Positions 38,174 to 47,739 are shown, numbered from the stretch's first letter. The stretch is DNA of 64,000 nt from Prochlorococcus sp. AG-409-J03 (GCA_003215695.1 QCJZ01000001.1:1-64000), one strand, 5' to 3'. Made by a program: numbers and translations. The notes: a model not told the origin generated them from the letters alone.

Positions 38174-38842
38174 GTGTCAGATATTGAAACCACCCCTACT
38201 GAGGATTCAAAAATAATTGATAGATCAGAATTAGTTGAGAATGATCAATCACATTTTGCACCTCAAACAGTAAAAACTAATATTGCACGTTGGTACGCTA
38301 TACAAGTTGCCTCAAGTTGCGAGAAAAAGGTAAAAGCGACACTAGAACAAAGAGCAATCACTCTTGGAGTTAGTGACAGAATTATTGAGATAGAAATTCC
38401 TCAAACTCCAGCAGTGAAGCTAAAAAAAGATGGCAGCAGGCAGACCACAGAAGAAAAAGTTTTTCCTGGTTATGTGCTGGTTCGTATGGTCTTAGATGAA
38501 GACACAATGATGGCAGTTAGGAGCACTCCAAATGTAATTAATTTTGTTGGTGCAGAGGACCGCAGGGCTACTGGTAAATCACGCGGGCATATCAAACCCC
38601 GCCCTCTGAGCAGACAAGAGGTTAATAGAATCTTTAAACGAGCAGCGGAAAAGAAAACTGTTGTCAAGTTGGATGTAGAAGAAGGCGATCAGATTGTTGT
38701 CACCTCAGGTCCTTTTAAAGATTTCCAAGGAGAAGTAATCGAAGTTTCAGGAGAAAGAAACAAACTCAAAGCTCTTTTATCAATTTTTGGAAGAGAAACT
38801 CCTGTTGAGCTGGAATTTTCTCAAATAACTAAACAAAATTGA
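38174..38842 (+). CDS. nusG: Transcription antitermination factor NusG
   Basis: Binds RNA polymerase and couples transcription with translation. It has 222 residues. An unconserved acidic N-terminal 38 residues precede the NGN domain that begins RWYAIQVASSCEKKV. VFPGYVLVRM and the C-terminal KOW motif EGDQIVVTSGPFKDFQGEV (about 167-185) are both normal. The start is GTG 38174, 42 bp after secE. Confidence 0.97.
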   Translation: MSDIETTPTEDSKIIDRSELVENDQSHFAPQTVKTNIARWYAIQVASSCEKKVKATLEQRAITLGVSDRIIEIEIPQTPAVKLKKDGSRQTTEEKVFPGYVLVRMVLDEDTMMAVRSTPNVINFVGAEDRRATGKSRGHIKPRPLSRQEVNRIFKRAAEKKTVVKLDVEEGDQIVVTSGPFKDFQGEVIEVSGERNKLKALLSIFGRETPVELEFSQITKQN

Positions 38843-38944
38843 TTTTTAATTTCCTTTTGCTGTCTGGTCAGTCTAGGAGTTAAGTTTATTAGATAATTTG
38901 TCTGATTAGTTTCAGATTTTCCGCATTAGTTCAATTTTCCGCCG

Positions 38945-39370
38945 ATGGCAAAGAAAGTAGTAGCCCTGATCAAGTTGGCCTTACAGGCTGGTAAAGCCAA
39001 CCCAGCTCCTCCCGTTGGACCTGCGCTCGGTCAACACGGGGTAAATATCATGGCTTTTTGCAAGGAGTACAATTCGCGCACGCAAGACAAAGCTGGCTTT
39101 GTAATCCCTGTAGAAATATCAGTTTTCGAAGATAGAAGTTTTACTTTCATAACAAAAACCCCTCCTGCTTCGGTTTTGATAACTAAGGCAGCTGGCATTC
39201 CGAAAGGATCAGGAGAGTCAGCGAAAGGAACTGCTGGTTCCATTAGCAAGAGTCAACTTGAGGAAATTGCTAAAACAAAACTTCCAGATCTCAATTGCAG
39301 TAGCATCGAATCAGCAATGAAAGTTATAGAAGGTACTGCCAAAAATATGGGAGTTTCCATAAAGGACTAA
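38945..39370 (+). CDS. rplK: 50S ribosomal protein L11
   Basis: Component of the GTPase-associated centre of the large subunit, 141 residues. It starts [18 protein letters not shown] and has the proline-rich [17 protein letters not shown], all family-typical. The C-terminal RNA-binding domain is complete. It follows nusG after 102 bp and precedes the L1 gene. Confidence 0.98.
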   Translation: MAKKVVALIKLALQAGKANPAPPVGPALGQHGVNIMAFCKEYNSRTQDKAGFVIPVEISVFEDRSFTFITKTPPASVLITKAAGIPKGSGESAKGTAGSISKSQLEEIAKTKLPDLNCSSIESAMKVIEGTAKNMGVSIKD

Positions 39371-39403
39371 TCGATCGTAAAATTATTAAATGTTCTCTTA
39401 CAA

Positions 39404-39432
39404 GGGGGAGACTTAATAGTCGCAAGAACCCC
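39404..39432 (+). promoter_or_regulatory. Candidate L1-binding hairpin before rplA
   Basis: A GGGG run near 404-408 pairs with CCCC (429-432). An inner GACT/AGTC stem (410-413/418-421) is capped by TAAT, leaving an uneven internal loop of one to two nt on the 5' side and seven on the 3' side. It ends 8 nt before the rplA start. L1 is known to bind its own mRNA at two helices separated by an asymmetric loop, so this is a plausible autoregulatory site. Confidence 0.4.
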
Positions 39433-39440
39433 AATTTATT

Positions 39441-40148
39441 ATGAAAAATTTTTCTAAAAGAATGACAACGTTGCTTTCCAAAGTGGAACAACGTTCATAT
39501 TCTCCAATTGAAGCTATAAAGCTTGTAAAGGAAAATGCCAATGCTAAATTCGATGAAACTATTGAAGCTCATATAAGACTTGGTATTGATCCGAAATATA
39601 CTGATCAACAACTTAGGACGACCGTTGCCTTACCCAGTGGGACAGGTCAGCAAGTACGAATAGCAGTAGTAACTCGTGGTGAAAAAGTTGCTGAGGCGAC
39701 TAAAGCAGGCGCTGATTTGGCTGGAGAGGAGGATTTAGTTGATTCAATCAACAAAGGAGAAATGGACTTTGATCTTCTAATTTCAACTCCAGATATGATG
39801 CCCAAAGTAGCCAAACTCGGAAGAGTGCTTGGGCCTAGAGGGCTTATGCCTAATCCAAAAGCAGGAACAGTTACGACCGATCTAGCAGGCGCTATTAAAG
39901 AATTTAAAGCGGGAAAACTTGAATTCAGGGCAGACAAAGCAGGAATTGTTCATGTTCGATTTGGTAAGGCAAGTTTTTCGGAGGAGGCACTCCTTGAAAA
40001 TTTAAAGACATTGCAATTAACAATAGAAAAGAATAAACCAAGTGGAGCAAAAGGTAAGTTCTGGAGAAGCTTTTTTATTACATCCACCATGGGACCATCA
40101 GTAGAAGTAGATATCAACGAATTACAAGACTTACAAAAGGAAAAGTGA
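39441..40148 (+). CDS. rplA: 50S ribosomal protein L1
   Basis: Part of the L1 stalk that moves deacylated tRNA from the E site; it is also a translational repressor in many bacteria. It has 235 residues. The motifs [33 protein letters not shown] and [15 protein letters not shown] are as expected. The start is ATG 39441. A hairpin immediately upstream may be its regulatory target. Confidence 0.98.
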   Translation: MKNFSKRMTTLLSKVEQRSYSPIEAIKLVKENANAKFDETIEAHIRLGIDPKYTDQQLRTTVALPSGTGQQVRIAVVTRGEKVAEATKAGADLAGEEDLVDSINKGEMDFDLLISTPDMMPKVAKLGRVLGPRGLMPNPKAGTVTTDLAGAIKEFKAGKLEFRADKAGIVHVRFGKASFSEEALLENLKTLQLTIEKNKPSGAKGKFWRSFFITSTMGPSVEVDINELQDLQKEK

Positions 40149-40170
40149 CCCTTTTTGTTGTAAATTAGAT

Positions 40171-40335
40171 TTGTGGCCTAGCCACAAGGGCATGCGCCCA
40201 GCCAAAGACAGCAGGTCTGATTAATTAAACCTATCGTTTAATTAAATCTATAAACCCCGCCGAGGCATATGCAGGGTTTTATCTTTTTGGATTGAATCAT
40301 TAGCGGCCTCGATTCCCAAAGGGGAATATGGCCGC
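40171..40335 (+). ncRNA. L10 ribosomal-protein leader before rplJ
   Basis: A structured leader in the 222-bp space between rplA and rplJ. It includes TTGTGGC/GCCACAA, a GGGC/GCCC pair, the conserved-type GACAGCAGGT, a perfect 10-bp stem (40221-40230 with 40236-40245), and CCGCCGAGGCAT before GCAGGG. This pattern fits the bacterial L10 leader where L10 with L7/L12 represses its own operon. It is followed by a long hairpin GCGGCC(303-308)/GGCCGC(330-335) with an inner GATTCCC/GGGGAAT, 35 nt before rplJ. A T-rich tract (40277-40288) after the GCAGGG half suggests an attenuator. Confidence 0.78.
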
Positions 40336-40370
40336 ATGTCCAGTTCTTCCCCCGATTCGATCCAATTATT

Positions 40371-40898
40371 ATGGGCCGCACGCTGGAAAGCAAAAAACAG
40401 ATCGTCAAAACAATAGAGGATCTCCTAGATAACTCTGAGATGGCTTTAGTTCTTGATTACAAGGGCTTATCCACAAAAGAGATGTCTGACTTGCGCTCAA
40501 GATTGCAAAAAAGCGATGGCGTCTGCAAGGTCACTAAAAACACCTTAATGCGTCAAGCCATAAAGGGAAAAGATTCCTGGACTGGTTTGAATTCATTGCT
40601 TACTGGAACTAACGCCTTTGTTTTAATCAAAGGAGATGTTGGGAGTGCTGTTAAAGCTGTACAAGCATTTCAAAAGGAAACTCAAAAATCTGAGACGAAA
40701 GGTGGTCTTTTCGAAGGCAAACTTTTATCACAAGATGAAATCAAAGCGATTGCAAAACTTCCTAGCAAGGAAGCACTTATGGGACAAATTGCTGGTGCTA
40801 TGAATTCCATAACAAGCAAAATCGCTATTGGCATAAATGAGGTCCCCTCTGGACTTGCAAGGTCTCTTAAACAACATTCTGAGAGTAGCGAGAGCTGA
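40371..40898 (+). CDS. rplJ: 50S ribosomal protein L10
   Basis: Base of the L7/L12 stalk, 175 residues. It starts [19 protein letters not shown]; the conserved [18 protein letters not shown] follows, and the C-terminal helix for L7/L12 dimers is present. It lies behind the L10 leader and 52 bp before rplL. Confidence 0.98.
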   Translation: MGRTLESKKQIVKTIEDLLDNSEMALVLDYKGLSTKEMSDLRSRLQKSDGVCKVTKNTLMRQAIKGKDSWTGLNSLLTGTNAFVLIKGDVGSAVKAVQAFQKETQKSETKGGLFEGKLLSQDEIKAIAKLPSKEALMGQIAGAMNSITSKIAIGINEVPSGLARSLKQHSESSES

Positions 40899-40950
40899 TA
40901 CTCCTTATTTAACAATTTGTTTTCTACTTACTTAGTTGCTGATTTAAACC

Positions 40951-41346
40951 ATGTCTGCAAAAACCGATGAAATCTTAGATTCATTAAAAAGCCTCTCTTT
41001 GCTTGAAGCTTCAGAGCTTGTTAAGCAAATAGAAGAAGCTTTTGGTGTATCTGCTGCCGCATCTGCTGGAGTTGTCATGGCAGCTCCAGGAGCTGCTGCT
41101 GGTGGCGATGCTGCTGATGCTGCCGAAGAAAAAACCGAATTTGAGGTAGTTTTAGAGAGCTTTGAAGCTTCAGCTAAAATCAAAGTCCTTAAAGAAGTTC
41201 GAAATGCCACAGGTTTAGGCCTTGGCGAAGCAAAAGCACTAGTTGAAGCTGCTCCTAAAACAATAAAAGAGGGCGCATCAAAAGAAGATGCGGATGCTTT
41301 AAAGAAAGCAATCGAGGCTGTTGGAGGAAAAGTAACTTTAAAATAA
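40951..41346 (+). CDS. rplL: 50S ribosomal protein L7/L12
   Basis: Flexible stalk protein that recruits translation GTPases, 131 residues. An N-terminal dimerisation domain ([20 protein letters not shown]) is followed by an alanine/glycine-rich hinge (about 32-55) and the C-terminal domain with [17 protein letters not shown] and [16 protein letters not shown]. An intrinsic terminator follows 38 bp after the stop. Confidence 0.98.
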   Translation: MSAKTDEILDSLKSLSLLEASELVKQIEEAFGVSAAASAGVVMAAPGAAAGGDAADAAEEKTEFEVVLESFEASAKIKVLKEVRNATGLGLGEAKALVEAAPKTIKEGASKEDADALKKAIEAVGGKVTLK

Positions 41347-41384
41347 ATATCGTTACTGGAAAAACACCCTTTTTCTGCTTATAT

Positions 41385-41413
41385 AAAACCGGTCTATTCA
41401 GACCGGTTTTTTT
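41385..41413 (+). terminator. Intrinsic terminator of the rplJL operon, touching the rnhA start
   Basis: AAAACCGGTCT (41385-41395) pairs with AGACCGGTTTT (41400-41410), 11 bp around ATTC, with the T run to 41413. The rnhA ATG begins at the next base, 41414, leaving no room for a separate Shine-Dalgarno sequence. Confidence 0.92.
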
Positions 41414-41899
41414 ATGTCTCAAGAAGAAAAATTTGCCATTACTGCAGCGACTGATGGTGCATGTAGTGGTAATCCTGGTCCAGGTGGCTGGGGAGCATTA
41501 ATTAGATTCCAAGATGGAAGCGAGTTGGAATTCGGGGGATTTAGCCCTGAGACAACAAACAATCGCATGGAATTACAGGCAGCCTTATTTGTTCTGGAAA
41601 AATTAAAAAAATTAAAATTTGATCCTTCAATAACCATTAAAACTGATAGCAAATACTTAATTGATGGAATGGAAAAATGGATGTCAAATTGGAAAAAGAA
41701 AGGCTGGAAAACCGCTTCTGGCAAACCAGTTCTAAATCAAGATTTATGGAAAGCTCTTGACCACCCTGATCTACCAAAAATCAAACTTCAATATGTCAAA
41801 GGTCATAGCGGAGAGAAAGATAATGATAGAGTCGATGCCATTGCGGTAGCTTTTTCAAAAGGTAGAAAAATACAACTAAAAGATGTTGTCAAAAAATAA
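41414..41899 (+). CDS. rnhA: Ribonuclease HI
   Basis: Degrades RNA in RNA-DNA hybrids. It has 161 residues. The four acidic catalytic residues occur in [16 protein letters not shown] (Asp), NNRMELQA (Glu), IKTDSKYLI (Asp) and [16 protein letters not shown] (Asp, with the catalytic His). The only suitable start, ATG 41414, directly follows a terminator T run. It overlaps pyrD by 17 nt. Confidence 0.95.
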   Translation: MSQEEKFAITAATDGACSGNPGPGGWGALIRFQDGSELEFGGFSPETTNNRMELQAALFVLEKLKKLKFDPSITIKTDSKYLIDGMEKWMSNWKKKGWKTASGKPVLNQDLWKALDHPDLPKIKLQYVKGHSGEKDNDRVDAIAVAFSKGRKIQLKDVVKK

Positions 41900-43049
41900 A
41901 AAAAACAACTTATACAATATTCTTCTTGGCCAGCTTCTCTCTCAAGACGAGGGTATTGATGAAGAAATACTTACTAATTCCGCTCTTAATGCAATTAAAT
42001 TCGCATCAATAAATAGAAATTTTCCAATAATTTCTAATATTCTTTTAAAAGCATCAAGTGGTTTGCAAAGAAATAATTCAAGACTAAATCAAATTGTTTT
42101 TGGCTCTCACTTTAAAAACCCTATAGGCCTTGCCGCTGGCTTTGATAAAAACGGAGTAGGTGCAGGTCTTTGGAATTATTTTGGATTTGGTTTCGCCGAA
42201 TTAGGAACTATTACTTGGCATGCCCAAAAAGGCAATCCAAAACCCAGACTCTTCAGAATTGCAAAAGAAAAAGCTGCATTGAATCGAATGGGATTCAATA
42301 ACCAAGGAGCAGAAAAATTTTTAAGAACCATAGAAAAACAACAAATCCCTGAACCAGGTAAAAGACCTTGTGTTCTAGGTATAAATTTAGGAAAGTCTAA
42401 AATCACCCCTCTTAATGAAGCCCATAAAGACTATTTCTCATCGCTAAGACTATTAGCTCCTTTATCAGACTATGCAGTTATCAATGTTAGTTCGCCTAAT
42501 ACCCCAGGTCTTCGTTCATTACAAGGCACTAAACAAATAGAAAAATTAATTAGGACGCTTAAAGATTTATCCAATTGTCCTCCCCTACTTGTAAAAATTG
42601 CTCCAGATCTATCAAATGAAGAAATAGATGAAATTGGAAGAGTTGCGATTGATAATGGTATTGATGGAATCATTGCGATCAATACAAGCTTAAATCGATT
42701 TAATTTAAAAAACCTAAAAATCAAAACTGGAAATACTCTTGAACAAGAGAATGGAGGCTTAAGTGGACTTCCTTTGCAACAAAGAGGACTAGAAGTAATT
42801 CGAAGACTAAGAATTAGTACTAATAATAATTTACCTCTGATTGGAGTAGGTGGAATCAGTTCAGCCAAAACAGCTTGGGAGAGAATTGCCGCTGGGGCAT
42901 CCTTAGTTCAAGTTTATACTGGTTGGATATATGAGGGACCAAATTTAGTTCCTGATATTTTAGATGGATTAAATTTGCAAATGGAAAAGCACGGATTCCA
43001 AAATATTAAAGAGGTAATCGGTTCCGAAGAGCCATGGAAATACAAGTAA
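41883..43049 (+). CDS. pyrD: Dihydroorotate dehydrogenase (quinone)
   Basis: Membrane-associated class 2 enzyme that oxidises dihydroorotate to orotate using a quinone. It has 388 residues. The N-terminal amphipathic helix that contacts the membrane is followed by [25 protein letters not shown] (catalytic Ser) and [28 protein letters not shown]. The first 70 residues are longer and lysine/asparagine-rich. It overlaps rnhA by 17 nt. Confidence 0.95.
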   Translation: MLSKNKKNNLYNILLGQLLSQDEGIDEEILTNSALNAIKFASINRNFPIISNILLKASSGLQRNNSRLNQIVFGSHFKNPIGLAAGFDKNGVGAGLWNYFGFGFAELGTITWHAQKGNPKPRLFRIAKEKAALNRMGFNNQGAEKFLRTIEKQQIPEPGKRPCVLGINLGKSKITPLNEAHKDYFSSLRLLAPLSDYAVINVSSPNTPGLRSLQGTKQIEKLIRTLKDLSNCPPLLVKIAPDLSNEEIDEIGRVAIDNGIDGIIAINTSLNRFNLKNLKIKTGNTLEQENGGLSGLPLQQRGLEVIRRLRISTNNNLPLIGVGGISSAKTAWERIAAGASLVQVYTGWIYEGPNLVPDILDGLNLQMEKHGFQNIKEVIGSEEPWKYK

Positions 43050-43107
43050 AATTATTCAATAAATAATTATAATTATCTCTTAAAATAAACATAATATTTT
43101 CCTAAAC

Positions 43108-44193
43108 ATGCTTAAATCAGACTTTGAAAGTCATGGAGGCAATATTGAAAAAGAAGCTAGAGAGTTAGGTTTAGATCAAGAAAGTATAATCGATGCAAGT
43201 GCATCAATAGTCCCTTTCAAATTACCTAAAAAGTTAAATAAATATCTTGTTAATAGCATAAACAATGGATCAATCAGATTTTATCCAGATAGAAGTTATT
43301 TTGAACTCAGAAATTCTATTTCAAAATGGCATAATATTGATCCTTCAATGATATTGCCTGGCAATGGGGCCTCTGAATTATTTACTTGGGCAGCAAGAGA
43401 TGCAAGCTTGAATGGTATTAGTTCTTTACCTTCGCCTGGTTTTGGAGACTATCAAAGAGCTTTAAGCTGCTGGAATGCAGCTTATATACATAGTCCTTTA
43501 CCATTGACTTGGACTAATAGCAATCCTCAACCATTTCCAATTGAACCAAAAACTAATGTCTTATGGATAACAAATCCACACAATCCAACTGGACAATTAT
43601 GGAGTCGTTCTTCAATAAAAGATTTATTAGCTAATTATAAACTTGTAATTTGCGACGAAGCATTTATTTCTATTACACCAGGAGGTGAAAATCAATCAAT
43701 AATAGATCTAACTAAAAGTTATAAAAATCTAGTTGTAATAAGAAGTTTAACTAAGTTTATTGGCATTGCTGGATTAAGGATTGGATACGCAGTTTCAAGC
43801 GCAGATAGATTATTAAAATGGAAAAAGATAAGAGATCCATGGCCAGTCAATACACTAGCAATAAATGCAACTAATTTAATCATGAAAGACTCTAAAATGC
43901 ATAAAAAAAGATTAAAGAAAATCCACAAATGGGTAGTAGAAGAAGGAAACTGGTTACATCAAAATTTATTAGATTTTTCTACTGTCAAGCCTCTACCATC
44001 AGTTACAAACTTTCAATTAATTAAAAGTGATAGTTCTATATTAAATCTTATTGAGAATTTAAAAAGAAGAGGAATTTTACTTAGAGACTGTAGATCATTT
44101 TCAAATCTAGGTAAAAACTGGATCAGAATAAGTCTCCAAAAAAGAAAACAAAATATTCAAATAATAAACACATTAAAAGATTATATTAACTAA
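43108..44193 (+). CDS. CobC-like PLP-dependent threonine-phosphate decarboxylase/aminotransferase
   Basis: A 361-residue fold-type I PLP enzyme close to histidinol-phosphate aminotransferase, with the cobalamin-pathway start SHGGN ... IDASASIVPF. This N-terminus is typical of CobC/CobD, which make the aminopropanol arm of cobamides. The PLP-lysine is in SLTKFIGIAGLRIGYAV (about 215-231), and NPHNPTG and CDEAFI are also present. Picocyanobacteria make pseudocobalamin, which fits. A second HisC-like gene at 58604 makes a histidine role here less likely. It overlaps the murG stop by 8 bp (convergent). Confidence 0.82.
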   Translation: MLKSDFESHGGNIEKEARELGLDQESIIDASASIVPFKLPKKLNKYLVNSINNGSIRFYPDRSYFELRNSISKWHNIDPSMILPGNGASELFTWAARDASLNGISSLPSPGFGDYQRALSCWNAAYIHSPLPLTWTNSNPQPFPIEPKTNVLWITNPHNPTGQLWSRSSIKDLLANYKLVICDEAFISITPGGENQSIIDLTKSYKNLVVIRSLTKFIGIAGLRIGYAVSSADRLLKWKKIRDPWPVNTLAINATNLIMKDSKMHKKRLKKIHKWVVEEGNWLHQNLLDFSTVKPLPSVTNFQLIKSDSSILNLIENLKRRGILLRDCRSFSNLGKNWIRISLQKRKQNIQIINTLKDYIN

Positions 44194-45244
44194 TCGAATT
44201 TATAATCTCAAATATCTTATTCTCAGGATTTTGGCAATCGTAATTGTTCATATTTGATTTCATTTCCTTAAGATAATTAGAATCAATCAAATTAGATATA
44301 GTGTTTTTTAAAATATCTTTTTCTGGATCATGTTGATTAACTATTATGGCCCCTCCATATCTAGCCATATGCGCAGCATTCAGCTCTTGATGTTGATCGG
44401 CAGAAGTTGGAAGAGGAATTAAAATTGAAGGAGTCTTAGTTACCATTAATTCAGAAATCGCACCAGAACCTGCTCGACTTATTACAAGATCAGCATTTCG
44501 TAGCAAGGCTGATATTTCATCACTAAATTTTCTTACAGCCAATTGAGGGTGGGTATTCACTTTGTTGAAATTTTTATAGAAACAATCATTTTCGCCTGTC
44601 AGATGAATAACTCTGCAACCCTTCTCAAGCAACCAAGGCAAGATATTCCTAACCATCTCATTGATTTTGATTGCTCCTTGACTTCCTCCCATAACCACAA
44701 TCAATAGACCATCTCCATGCGGTGCCCAAGGGGGAAGAGACTCATCTAAAAGAAATCCTGACCTTATTGGTGTTCCTGTAAAACTTGTTCTACATCCTGG
44801 CAAATAATCAGCTGCTGAAGGGATTCCTAATGCTATATGGTCACAAAATCTACCTAATAACCTAGTTACTTTTCCAGGGATAGCATTAGATTCATGCAAC
44901 AAAATAGGGATTCCAGACATTTTTGCACCTAGAATACTTGGTGCAGATATATACCCACCAGTAGTAAAAACAACGTTAATTTTTTTTTGACGTAATAGAA
45001 TAGATACTCGAATTGAAGAAAAAAGTAAATTACATATATCAAACAATTTTCTAAAAATATTTCCTTGTAATCCACCAACTTTTAACTTTGTTAAATTGTA
45101 TTTTTTGGGAACCAATTCAATCTCTAGCCTATTTGGCACACCTAGCCACTCAATTTCCCAAGAATTTGAAAGCGAATCCGCAAAAGACATTGCAGGATAA
45201 ATATGCCCACCTGTTCCGCTTGCAGCAATTAAAAGGCGAGGCAT
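44186..45244 (-). CDS. murG: MurG glycosyltransferase
   Basis: Adds GlcNAc to lipid I to make lipid II of peptidoglycan, on the inner face of the plasma membrane. From ATG 45244 it has 352 residues and starts MPRLLIAASGTGGHIYPA, with the conserved GGH loop at once. The open frame runs on to TTG 45427, but that extension would overlap the divergent gene at 45303 and is not family-like. VVMGGSQGA, SRAGSGAISEL and LPTSADQHQELNA are present. Converges with the CobC-like gene by an 8-bp overlap. Confidence 0.95.
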   Translation of the reverse strand: MPRLLIAASGTGGHIYPAMSFADSLSNSWEIEWLGVPNRLEIELVPKKYNLTKLKVGGLQGNIFRKLFDICNLLFSSIRVSILLRQKKINVVFTTGGYISAPSILGAKMSGIPILLHESNAIPGKVTRLLGRFCDHIALGIPSAADYLPGCRTSFTGTPIRSGFLLDESLPPWAPHGDGLLIVVMGGSQGAIKINEMVRNILPWLLEKGCRVIHLTGENDCFYKNFNKVNTHPQLAVRKFSDEISALLRNADLVISRAGSGAISELMVTKTPSILIPLPTSADQHQELNAAHMARYGGAIIVNQHDPEKDILKNTISNLIDSNYLKEMKSNMNNYDCQNPENKIFEIINSIS

Positions 45245-45261
45245 AAATAAATAAATAACCT

Positions 45262-45283
45262 TATACTTAAAGCCTAAGTTATA
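45262..45283. promoter_or_regulatory. Possible face-to-face divergent promoters
   Basis: TATACT (45262-45267, + strand) and TATAAC (45283-45278, - strand) form an imperfect inverted repeat in the 58-bp gap between murG and the exported-protein gene. Each could serve as a -10 element for one gene, giving leaders of about 28 nt. No clear -35 is seen. Confidence 0.35.
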
Positions 45284-45302
45284 TTGAGCAAAAAAGGTAG
45301 TC

Positions 45303-46022
45303 GTGCGAAATTCACTAATAGCTAAATCAATATTTTTTTTATTACTAAATCCCCTAATCATCAATTCTGCCTTAAGTAAAAATATTGATGAGCACTTATT
45401 AAGTACTAAATTGGAGGAAATTCTCAACCTAAGAAAGGATCATTTGCTGAAAGATCTATTTCTACAAAAATCATTCAGTCAATTTAATAAAAGCTATAAA
45501 GCTTTTAGAGAAAAATACAAAGATGCAAAATGGTCAATTCAACCAGTAGAAAATGATCAAAATATATTATTACTAAATATAAAAATCATATCTACAAGAG
45601 AAATTAATAGTCAAGCTTACACTTTATATACCAAACAGACTGTCAAATTAGAGACTTACAAAAACAAAATCAAAGGTTATAAAGTTATTGAGGAAGAATC
45701 AATTCTCAATACAAAAAATTCACCTCTAATTGTAAAAATTATATCTCCAAAAAAAGTTCTTACTGGTGAAAAATATGAAGTGAATTTAATTATCGAAAAC
45801 CCTTTAGATAACTCATTAACTGCTAGTGGAATGATCGTACTTAAAAATGAAGATAATATAAACATATCAAATGATATCTTTGGGCTTAAGCCAAATCAAT
45901 CAGGTGGTTTATTCAAATATATTCAAGCACCATTAAACCCTGGTTTTCAAACTATTTCAGCAATAATTACTCATCCTGAAGGGATTTATTCAATAACAAA
46001 AAAAATAAAAGTAGGTTTATAA
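45303..46022 (+). CDS. Exported protein of unknown function
   Basis: A 239-residue protein whose first 25 residues look like a Sec signal peptide (KSIFFLLLNPLIINSALS) with a cleavage region near ALS-KN. A helical region up to about 85 is followed by beta-rich repeats; the section from about 140 on resembles an immunoglobulin-like fold (SPKKVLTGEKYEVNLIIENP). The start is GTG 45303. The last codons overlap a terminator that serves pgk on the other strand. I do not know the function; envelope or thylakoid-lumen location is inferred. Confidence 0.68.
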   Translation: MRNSLIAKSIFFLLLNPLIINSALSKNIDEHLLSTKLEEILNLRKDHLLKDLFLQKSFSQFNKSYKAFREKYKDAKWSIQPVENDQNILLLNIKIISTREINSQAYTLYTKQTVKLETYKNKIKGYKVIEEESILNTKNSPLIVKIISPKKVLTGEKYEVNLIIENPLDNSLTASGMIVLKNEDNINISNDIFGLKPNQSGGLFKYIQAPLNPGFQTISAIITHPEGIYSITKKIKVGL

Positions 46023-46034
46023 AAACCTACTTTT
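46007..46034. terminator. Terminator for pgk formed from the end of the opposing gene
   Basis: AAAAGTAGGTTT (46007-46018) pairs perfectly with AAACCTACTTTT (46023-46034) over 12 bp with a 4-nt loop. The TAA stop of the 45303 gene (46020-46022) is in the loop. On the minus strand a strong T run follows (A run 45998-46010), so it should end the pgk transcript; on the plus strand the T run is shorter. Confidence 0.85.
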
Positions 46035-46055
46035 AAAAATCATAAATTTGAAATA

Positions 46056-47261
46056 TTAAACATCATCTAGAGCAGCAACTCCAGGAAGAACTTTCCCTTC
46101 CAAAAGTTCAAGGCTAGCACCACCTCCCGTTGAGATATGAGACATATTTTTTGCTAAACCGGCTTTCTCAACTGCTGCCACTGAATCTCCACCTCCAATA
46201 ATCGTGCAGCATCCTTGAGCACTTAATTCAGCCAAAGTGTTTGCTATTGCATTTGTACCATTTGCAAATTTCTCAAATTCAAATACACCCATTGGTCCAT
46301 TCCAAATAACAGTTTTACAATCTTTCAGAGCATTTTGAAAAAGCTCAACTGATTCTGAACCAATATCCAATCCCATCCAACCTTCGCTAATAGAATCTAC
46401 TTTTGAAACTTTACTATTTGCATTTGGAGAAAAATTATCAGCCAACACAACATCACTTGGCAAAAGAAACTCAACTCCTTTATCTTTCGCTTTCTTCTCC
46501 AAAGCATTTGCTAATTCAAGCTTATCTTCCTCGACAAGACTATTCCCAACTGATAAACCTCTAGCTTTGTAAAAAGTAAATATCATCCCTCCACCAACAA
46601 TTATCTTGTCGCATTTATCAATCAAAGATTCCAAAACACCGATTTTACTACTTACTTTTGAACCGCCAACTATTGCAGCTAATGGTCTTTGAGGTAGATC
46701 TATAGCTCCTTGAAGGTACTTAAGTTCTTTTTCCATCAAATAGCCAGCTACACAAGGACTTAAGAACTTGGTAACTCCCTCAGTTGAAGCATGCGCACGG
46801 TGGGCAGCGCCAAAAGCATCATTAACATAGACTTCTGCTAAAGAAGCTAATTCCTTTGCAAATTGTGTATCGTTTTTCTCTTCACCAGCAATAAATCGAA
46901 CATTTTCCAAAAGGACAACATCACCATTGGACATTGCATCTACTTTTGACTTGGCTTCACCTCCAATACAACTCTCAGTTTTTACAACTGTTTTACCAAG
47001 CAATTCACTGAGTCTTTGAGCAACCGCAGTCAATCGCATTGTTTCATTAACCTCCCCTTTTGGCCTACCAAAATGAGCAGACAGAATCACTCTTGCACTC
47101 TTCTCAAGCAGGTCATTGATAGTTGGTAAAGCAGCACGAATTCTTGTGTCATCAGTTATTTGTCCCTCATCTCCTAATGGGACATTAAAATCTACTCTCA
47201 CTAAAACACGTTTACCGCATAAGTCTTCAGCGCCGAGGCTTGACAGGGAACGCTTAGACAT
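46056..47261 (-). CDS. pgk: Phosphoglycerate kinase
   Basis: Interconverts 1,3-bisphosphoglycerate and 3-phosphoglycerate in glycolysis and the Calvin cycle. It has 401 residues. [19 protein letters not shown], the hinge [15 protein letters not shown] and the nucleotide loop GPMGVFE, then [16 protein letters not shown], are all present. The start is ATG 47261. A 478-bp space separates it from rbgA. Confidence 0.98.
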   Translation of the reverse strand: MSKRSLSSLGAEDLCGKRVLVRVDFNVPLGDEGQITDDTRIRAALPTINDLLEKSARVILSAHFGRPKGEVNETMRLTAVAQRLSELLGKTVVKTESCIGGEAKSKVDAMSNGDVVLLENVRFIAGEEKNDTQFAKELASLAEVYVNDAFGAAHRAHASTEGVTKFLSPCVAGYLMEKELKYLQGAIDLPQRPLAAIVGGSKVSSKIGVLESLIDKCDKIIVGGGMIFTFYKARGLSVGNSLVEEDKLELANALEKKAKDKGVEFLLPSDVVLADNFSPNANSKVSKVDSISEGWMGLDIGSESVELFQNALKDCKTVIWNGPMGVFEFEKFANGTNAIANTLAELSAQGCCTIIGGGDSVAAVEKAGLAKNMSHISTGGGASLELLEGKVLPGVAALDDV

Positions 47262-47739
47262 AATCTATAGGATTCAGAAAGGAAACTGAGTGACCATAGC
47301 TCTTGAAAGGCACCAATTGGGTAATTACTAAGACACAGAAAAAATCTACCTAAACCTTTGAGCAGCTAAAAACAGCTTTTAAAAAATTAAAAGTCTATCT
47401 TTTAAATAATTAATTAATCCTCAAACGCCTGCAGTAACTACAAAAAAAACCCCTTGCAATGTCATACCATAAATCGAAATTTTCTTGAACCTACGATATG
47501 AGTACTATATTTCACAGAGAGGTTATTAAATATTGTAATTCTATCAATCTATTTTGATCAATAAAACTTGACTCCAATCAGGATATTCAGAACAATTCAA
47601 TTATTATTATCAACTTATTTAATCTTTTAAGATGATAAGTTGAACTTAGAATTTCATAACAATTCACCCAAGATAAAACGAAAATCAACTTTTACAATTT
47701 TTAGATTAATCAATTTAAACCAACATCTTTTAAGAATCC
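47262..47739. other. 478-bp intergenic region between pgk and rbgA
   Basis: The longest gene-free stretch in the window, between divergent genes. It is AT-rich with many stops on both strands and no open frame I would defend. The clearest structure is an inverted repeat TCAACTTA (47610-47617)/TAAGTTGA (47636-47643) with an inner ATCTT/AAGAT stem. It could be two promoters only, or hold a small RNA. I see no known RNA family. Confidence 0.5.

Noticed and set aside
44186-44193. 8-bp convergent overlaps (also at 49567-49574)
   Set aside because: The shared length looks odd, but short stop-to-stop overlaps are common in compact genomes, and AT-rich stops make them easy to form.
45245-45427. 62-residue N-terminal extension of MurG
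   Set aside because: It starts at TTG, overlaps the divergent 45303 gene and is not family-like; ATG 45244 fits the conserved N-terminus.
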